In this document: piece by piece, positions 59,908-64,000 of the stretch
How the letters are laid out: every line of letters begins with the position of its first letter
Numbering within the stretch: the stretch's first letter is position 1
NCBI GenBank assembly: GCA_963839815.1
Contig: CAWIWF010000006.1
Location: 682,001-746,000, forward strand
Direction: 5' to 3'
DNA length: 64,000 nt
DNA from: JACVRM01 sp963839815
GTDB taxonomy: Bacteria > Actinomycetota > Thermoleophilia > Gaiellales > Gaiellaceae
The notes under the pieces: generated by a model
The model's database searches: none
What the model saw: only the letters and a program-made list of their open reading frames with translations
Told to the model about the DNA's origin: nothing
Position numbers and translations under genes: made by a program

Positions 59908-60846
59908 ATGAGCGACTCCTCCAGCCTTCGCGCGCTCGCCTCCGAGCGCACGCCGGCGCGGCCGGGACCGGGCCCGCTGCCCGACACGGTTCTGCGCGCG
60001 CTCGACCTCACGATCGGCCGGCGCGTCGAGGGGCTGCTGGCCGGGGACTACCGCTCGACGCTACTCGGGATCGGCAGCGAGCTCGCCCAGGTTCGCCCGT
60101 ACGAGCCCGGTGACGACGTGCGGCGGATCGACTGGAACGTCACCGCGCGCACCCGTGTACCCCACGTGCGCGTCCATCTGGCCGAGCGAGTACTGACGAC
60201 GTGGGTCGTCCTCGACGTCTCTGCCTCGATGAACTTCGGCACCGCCGACAGGCGCAAGGCCGACGTCGCCGAGGGCGTGGCGCTGGCAGTGGGACACGTG
60301 GCCACGCGTCGCGGCAACCGGCTGGGCGTCCTCACCTTCGGCAGCGAGGATCCGAAGCTGCTGCCGCCACGCCAGGGGAGGACCGGCCTGATCGGGCTGC
60401 TCACGGCCCTGCGCGAGGGCGCGCCCGCCGAGACCGGCACCACCTCGTTCACGGAGGCCTTCCGCCGCGCGGCCGCCGCGGCGCGTCAGCGCTCGGTGAT
60501 CGCCGTCGTCTCGGACTTTCGCGGCGCGGGCGACTGGCGCCGGCCGCTGCTCGAGCTCGCGCGCGGCCACGACGTGCTCGCGATCGAGATCCGCGATCCA
60601 CGCGAGCAGGAGCTGCCGAACGTCGGCGAGCTGTGGCTCGTTGACCCGGAGACGGGCCGGCGCCTGCGGGTCGACACTCGCAGCGAGCGGCTGCGAGCCC
60701 GGTTCGCCGAGGCCGCCGCCGCCGAGCGAGCGCTGCTGGCCGGCGAGCTCGCCCGGCTCGGGCTGCGCCACGTCGTGCTCTCGACCTCGGGCGACTGGCT
60801 GCGCACGCTCGTTCCCTTCCTGCGCCGTGGGCGGGGACGGCGATGA
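59908..60846 (+). CDS. DUF58 domain protein with VWA-like fold
   Basis: The 312-residue protein contains the DUF58 hallmark DDVRRIDWNVTAR near residue 70 and then a VWA-like domain with a MIDAS-type motif DVSASM. No membrane segment is predicted. It is the standard partner of MoxR. It starts 21 bp after the MoxR stop and its stop overlaps the next start by four bases. Confidence 0.92.
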   Translation: MSDSSSLRALASERTPARPGPGPLPDTVLRALDLTIGRRVEGLLAGDYRSTLLGIGSELAQVRPYEPGDDVRRIDWNVTARTRVPHVRVHLAERVLTTWVVLDVSASMNFGTADRRKADVAEGVALAVGHVATRRGNRLGVLTFGSEDPKLLPPRQGRTGLIGLLTALREGAPAETGTTSFTEAFRRAAAAARQRSVIAVVSDFRGAGDWRRPLLELARGHDVLAIEIRDPREQELPNVGELWLVDPETGRRLRVDTRSERLRARFAEAAAAERALLAGELARLGLRHVVLSTSGDWLRTLVPFLRRGRGRR

Positions 60847-61808
60847 GGTTCGACTGGCCGCTCGCGCTCGCCGCCCTCGCGGTCGTGCCGCTGGCGGCCG
60901 CCGCCTATGTCCTGGTCGACCGGCGCCGTGGCAAGCGGCAGGCGCGCTTCGCCGCCCCGGCGCTGATGCCAAACCTGGTCGCCCGCGCGCCGGGCAAGCT
61001 GCGGCACGTGCCGATGGCGGTGCTCCTCGCCGGCATTGCGCTGCTCGTCACCGGCTTCGCGCGTCCGCACGCGACCCTCACCGTGACGGACGAGCAGGCC
61101 ACCGTGATCCTCGCCGTCGACATCTCACGCTCGATGACCGCCACGGATGTCCAGCCGACGAGGCTCGACGCGGCCCGTGCAGCCGCCGACACGTTTCTCG
61201 CGACCATCCCCGACACGGTTCGCGTCGGAGCCGTCACGTTCGGAACGCGCGCCAACCTGGTCATGCCGCCGACGGACGACCGCGACGCCGTCCCGGCAGC
61301 CCTCGACGAAGTGCGCCCCGGCGAGGGCACCGCGCTCAGCGAGGCGATCCTGCTGGCGCTGCGGGCGATCGCCGCCGTGCTCCCTGAGGAGGGGTCGGAC
61401 GTGCCTCCCGCGTCGATCCTGCTCATCTCGGACGGCGCTCAGACCCAGGGCGACGTCACGCCCGCCCAGGCAGCCCGACGCGCGCGCGTCGCCGGCGTGC
61501 CCATCTACACGGTCGTCGTCGGCACTCCCGACGGGGTCGTCGAGCGCGAGCTGACCGGCGGCTACACGGAGCGCATCCGGGTACCGCCGGAGCCGGCGAC
61601 GCTGCAGCAGATCGCCCGCGCCAGCGGCGGCAAGCACTTCGCCGCGGTCGACGCCGAGCAGCTGAAGCAGGTCTACCAGGAGCTCGGCACGCGGCTCGCC
61701 AAGCGCGACAAAGACGCGGAGATCACCGTTGCCTTCGCCGGCGCCGGCATGATCCTGCTGCTGGCGGCAGGCGCCCTGTCGGCCGGAATCCTGCGGAGGC
61801 TCCCGTGA
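60843..61808 (+). CDS. BatA-like VWA domain membrane protein
   Basis: The 321-residue protein has two N-terminal transmembrane helices (residues 5-25 and 58-75). A VWA domain with the MIDAS motif DISRSMT follows, with a TQGDVTPAQAARRARVAGV helix, and a C-terminal helix (residues 295-318). It is a Bat-type protein that may bind metal-dependently to partners in the envelope. It overlaps both neighbours (ATGA and GTGA). Confidence 0.9.
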   Translation: MRFDWPLALAALAVVPLAAAAYVLVDRRRGKRQARFAAPALMPNLVARAPGKLRHVPMAVLLAGIALLVTGFARPHATLTVTDEQATVILAVDISRSMTATDVQPTRLDAARAAADTFLATIPDTVRVGAVTFGTRANLVMPPTDDRDAVPAALDEVRPGEGTALSEAILLALRAIAAVLPEEGSDVPPASILLISDGAQTQGDVTPAQAARRARVAGVPIYTVVVGTPDGVVERELTGGYTERIRVPPEPATLQQIARASGGKHFAAVDAEQLKQVYQELGTRLAKRDKDAEITVAFAGAGMILLLAAGALSAGILRRLP

Positions 61809-62527
61809 AGGCGGGGCGGCGTGGGACGAAGAGCCTCCTGCTCGGCGCGCTCGCGGTCGCCGCGTCGCTCGCCGGGCCAGGCGTCGCTCGGGCGAGCGAC
61901 GAGTGTCGCGGCCTCGACGTGTGCATCAGCGTGCCCGGCCCCTGGGTGGCGATTCCCGCAGCGCCGCCCGGTGGCGCCCGCACGGTGCACTACCAGCTCA
62001 GCTGTCCGCGTCGCACCGTGGTCGGTGGCCTCGACGCCGTCCTCGGCGATCCGGCACTCGACGTCAGCTTTCTCGGCAAGCTCGGGAGCCCGGTCAACCC
62101 GGGCATCTCGACCGAGCGGCGCGTGGTCTTCGTGGCCACCTGGACGCGGAGCCGCGTGACGACCTTCCGGCCGCTCGCCGGCTGCGTGCCGCTGAACGGC
62201 GGCGGCCGCCGCTCGACCGTCGGGTACGAGCCGGTCGCGCAGGCTGCTGCGAAGCCGCCGCTTCGGCGCGTGCGCACGCTGCGGCTGAGGGGCTCGACGG
62301 CATCTCTGGTCGCCGGCTGCGCACGCGGCGAGCGCCTCGTGGGCGTGTCCCATGCGGTCGCGTTCCGGACGAAGGCCCGTCCCGGATCGGTGACGCTCGG
62401 CGGCGTCCCGGTGTCGCGGACGCGCGCCGGAGCCCGGGTGCGCCTGGTCGCACGGCGGGCAGGGGTGCCGCGCGCGACCCGCGTCGAGGTGCAGCTGCAC
62501 CTGCTCTGCGCGCGAGGTCCCGCATGA
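61805..62527 (+). CDS. Secreted Cys-rich protein of unknown function inside the Bat-like operon
   Basis: The 240-residue protein has a signal peptide (residues 1-30) and about eight cysteines (ECRGLDVCISV, YQLSCP, LAGCVP, VAGCARGE, LLCARG) likely to form disulfides outside the cell. The body is beta-rich with repeated segments (VGGLDAVLGD, VGYEPVAQ). No known domain is recognised. It overlaps the genes on both sides, so it is coupled to the two VWA proteins and may be their client or scaffold. Confidence 0.75.
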   Translation: MKAGRRGTKSLLLGALAVAASLAGPGVARASDECRGLDVCISVPGPWVAIPAAPPGGARTVHYQLSCPRRTVVGGLDAVLGDPALDVSFLGKLGSPVNPGISTERRVVFVATWTRSRVTTFRPLAGCVPLNGGGRRSTVGYEPVAQAAAKPPLRRVRTLRLRGSTASLVAGCARGERLVGVSHAVAFRTKARPGSVTLGGVPVSRTRAGARVRLVARRAGVPRATRVEVQLHLLCARGPA

Positions 62528-63522
62528 GCTTCACCTGGCCGCTGGCGCTGCTCGCCCTCCTGGTCGTGCCCCTGGCGGCCGCGGCGTGGCTCTGGGCGCA
62601 GCGGCGGCCGTCCCGCTATGCCGTGGCCTTCTCCAACCTGGACGTGCTCGCCTCGGTGATCGACCGGTCCGGGGCCTGGCGCCGCTGGGTGCCGCCGGTG
62701 CTCTTCCTGCTGTCGCTGGCCGCACTCGGCGTCGCACTCGCCCGCCCGCAGGCGGAGGTCATGGTCGATCGCGAGCAGGCGACGATCGTCCTCGCCATCG
62801 ACACCTCGGGCTCGATGCTGGCCGACGACGTGCGGCCGACCCGGCTGGAAGCGGCGCAGCGCGCGGTCGGGAGCTTCCTCGACCAGCTGCCGCCGAAGTT
62901 CCGCGTCGGCATGGTCGCCTTCGCCGGCGATGCCCAGGTGGCGGCACCGGTAACGCGCGACCGCGAGCTCGTCCGCAGCGCCCTGACCTACCTGACGCCG
63001 CAGCGGGGAACTGCCATCGGCGACGCCGTCGCGCGCGCGGCCGAGCTGGCCCGCGACGCGGTCGGACGGCGGCCGGAGCGGCGGCTCGCGAGCTTCGGCT
63101 CGGCCGCTCCGATCGCCGACGGTGACTCGGAGCCGGCCGCCGTGCTCTTCCTGTCGGACGGCTTCCAGACCGTCGGCGACCTGCAGCCGCTCGACGGTGC
63201 CGCCCGGGCGCGCGAGCTCGGCATCCCCGTCTTCACGATCGCGCTCGGCACGCAGGCCGGCGTGCTCGACCTCGGCTTCGGCCGCCAGATCCCGGTGCCG
63301 CCGGACCGCGACACGCTCCGCCAGATCGCGGAGCAGACGGACGGCAAGTACTTCGACGCTCCCTCGAGCGCAGCGCTGGAGGCCGCCTACGACGATCTCG
63401 GCTCGCTGCTCGCGCAGGAGCCGGGCGAGACGGAGATCACCTGGGCGTTCCTGATCGCGGCCGCCGCCCTGGCGCTGATGGCAGCGGGGCTGTCGCTGCT
63501 GTGGTTCAACCGCATCCCGTGA
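62524..63522 (+). CDS. BatA/BatB-like VWA domain membrane protein
   Basis: The 332-residue protein has the same order as the previous VWA gene: two N-terminal helices, a VWA domain with MIDAS DTSGSM, and a C-terminal helix. It has LSDGFQTVGDLQPLDGAARARELGI and IAEQTDGKYFDAPS. It is a paralogue, not a recent duplicate (moderate identity by eye). It starts at ATG 62524 inside the previous stop and ends the operon. Confidence 0.9.
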   Translation: MSFTWPLALLALLVVPLAAAAWLWAQRRPSRYAVAFSNLDVLASVIDRSGAWRRWVPPVLFLLSLAALGVALARPQAEVMVDREQATIVLAIDTSGSMLADDVRPTRLEAAQRAVGSFLDQLPPKFRVGMVAFAGDAQVAAPVTRDRELVRSALTYLTPQRGTAIGDAVARAAELARDAVGRRPERRLASFGSAAPIADGDSEPAAVLFLSDGFQTVGDLQPLDGAARARELGIPVFTIALGTQAGVLDLGFGRQIPVPPDRDTLRQIAEQTDGKYFDAPSSAALEAAYDDLGSLLAQEPGETEITWAFLIAAAALALMAAGLSLLWFNRIP

Positions 63523-63562
63523 CGGCGTGTAACGCGCGGGAGCCAGGGGCGACGGCAGCCAC

Positions 63563-64000
63563 ATGAAGATCCTCACGCTCACGCTCGTGGCCCTCGCAGC
63601 GCTCACGGGCGCACCCTCGCTGGCCGTGGCCGGGCCCGATGCGCCTGCGAAGGCAAAGCCGCGACCCACGCTGACCGTGCACCGGTCGGCGTTCGGCCGG
63701 GTGATCTGGGACGGACGCGGCCGTGCCCTCTACGCCTTCACGGCGGATCCGCGCGGTGCGAGCGCCTGCTCGGGCGAGTGCGCGGTGGCCTGGCCCCCGC
63801 TCTACGCCGCCGGCAAGCTCCGCGCCGGCACCGGCATCAAGCAGCGTCTGCTCGGAACCGTCAGACGGGCCGACGGCAGGCGCCAGGTGACGTACGCCGG
63901 CAACCCGCTCTACTACTACGTCGGCGACCCGCCCGGACGCATCCGCTGCCAGAACGTCGACCAGTTCGGCGGCCTCTGGCTCGTGGTGCGGCCGAACGGC
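63563..64000 (+). CDS. Secreted-repeat (Yx[FWY]xxD-type) protein, 3' truncated
   Basis: The frame starts at ATG 63563, 40 bp after the VWA stop, and runs off the window after 146 codons. It has a signal peptide (MKILTLTLVALAALTGAPS). Two imperfect repeats carry LYAFTADPRGASACSGECAVAWPP and, about 55 residues later, LYYYVGDPP. This fits the PF03640 lipoprotein/secreted-repeat family, often found near envelope redox or copper proteins. There is no lipobox Cys. The function is unknown. Confidence 0.8.
   Translation, partial: MKILTLTLVALAALTGAPSLAVAGPDAPAKAKPRPTLTVHRSAFGRVIWDGRGRALYAFTADPRGASACSGECAVAWPPLYAAGKLRAGTGIKQRLLGTVRRADGRRQVTYAGNPLYYYVGDPPGRIRCQNVDQFGGLWLVVRPNG

Overview
The window is very GC-rich (about 70% by eye), uses many GTG and TTG starts, and has dense start/stop overlaps. 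I read it as chromosome from a high-GC Actinomycetota. The content would fit class Thermoleophilia (Gaiellales or Solirubrobacterales): a B12-dependent ribonucleotide reductase as the only RNR seen here, short collagen-like and RTX-repeat secreted proteins, a 14-bp Gram-positive type LexA box, and a Cys-rich 'CEC' protein. The class assignment is inference. There are no phage, plasmid, IS or CRISPR signatures.

Layout. 1-16 kb holds housekeeping genes: a 5'-truncated vanadium haloperoxidase-like gene, a DEDDh exonuclease/GIY-YIG nuclease fusion under a LexA-type operator, an HNH nuclease, nrdJ, an O-antigen ligase/polymerase, a LytR-C protein, a methyltransferase-epimerase pair, a collagen-like protein, an RTX protein, then tmk-holB. 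16-17 kb is a palindrome- and repeat-rich intergenic block followed by a second small RTX protein. 17.3-26.6 kb is a maltodextrin operon: binding protein, two permeases, intracellular GH13, ATPase and secreted GH13. 26.7-35 kb carries a DUF5317 protein, a membrane GGDEF protein preceded by a tiny ORF, a site-2 protease with CBS domains, tRNA-Thr(CGT), a damaged ABC exporter ATPase with an intact permease, two small regulator-sized proteins, and a three-part aldo/keto reductase-PNKP-like kinase-HAD-like fusion.

35-50.4 kb looks like a catabolic island. Three small SnoaL/ABM-type proteins are followed by a tightly coupled operon of two complete ATP-dependent hydantoinase/oxoprolinase A/B pairs with an M24 and an M20 metallopeptidase. 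A convergent RbsABC-type importer follows. The likely job is uptake and ATP-driven opening of cyclic amides (hydantoin or 5-oxoproline class) and hydrolysis of the products; the substrate is unknown. 51-56.5 kb has an ArsR-SRPBCC pair, a large secreted subtilase and a secreted clan-A glycosidase. 56.5-58.5 kb has duplicated repeat DNA and small proteins. 58.8-63.5 kb is a MoxR-DUF58-VWA-secreted protein-VWA operon, and the window ends inside a secreted-repeat (YxFxxD-type) protein.

Quality note. Four genes (HNH, holB, hyuA-1 and the ABC ATPase) carry clean single-base frameshifts while both flanking frames still encode conserved protein. holB is normally essential, so at least some of these are probably sequencing or assembly errors.
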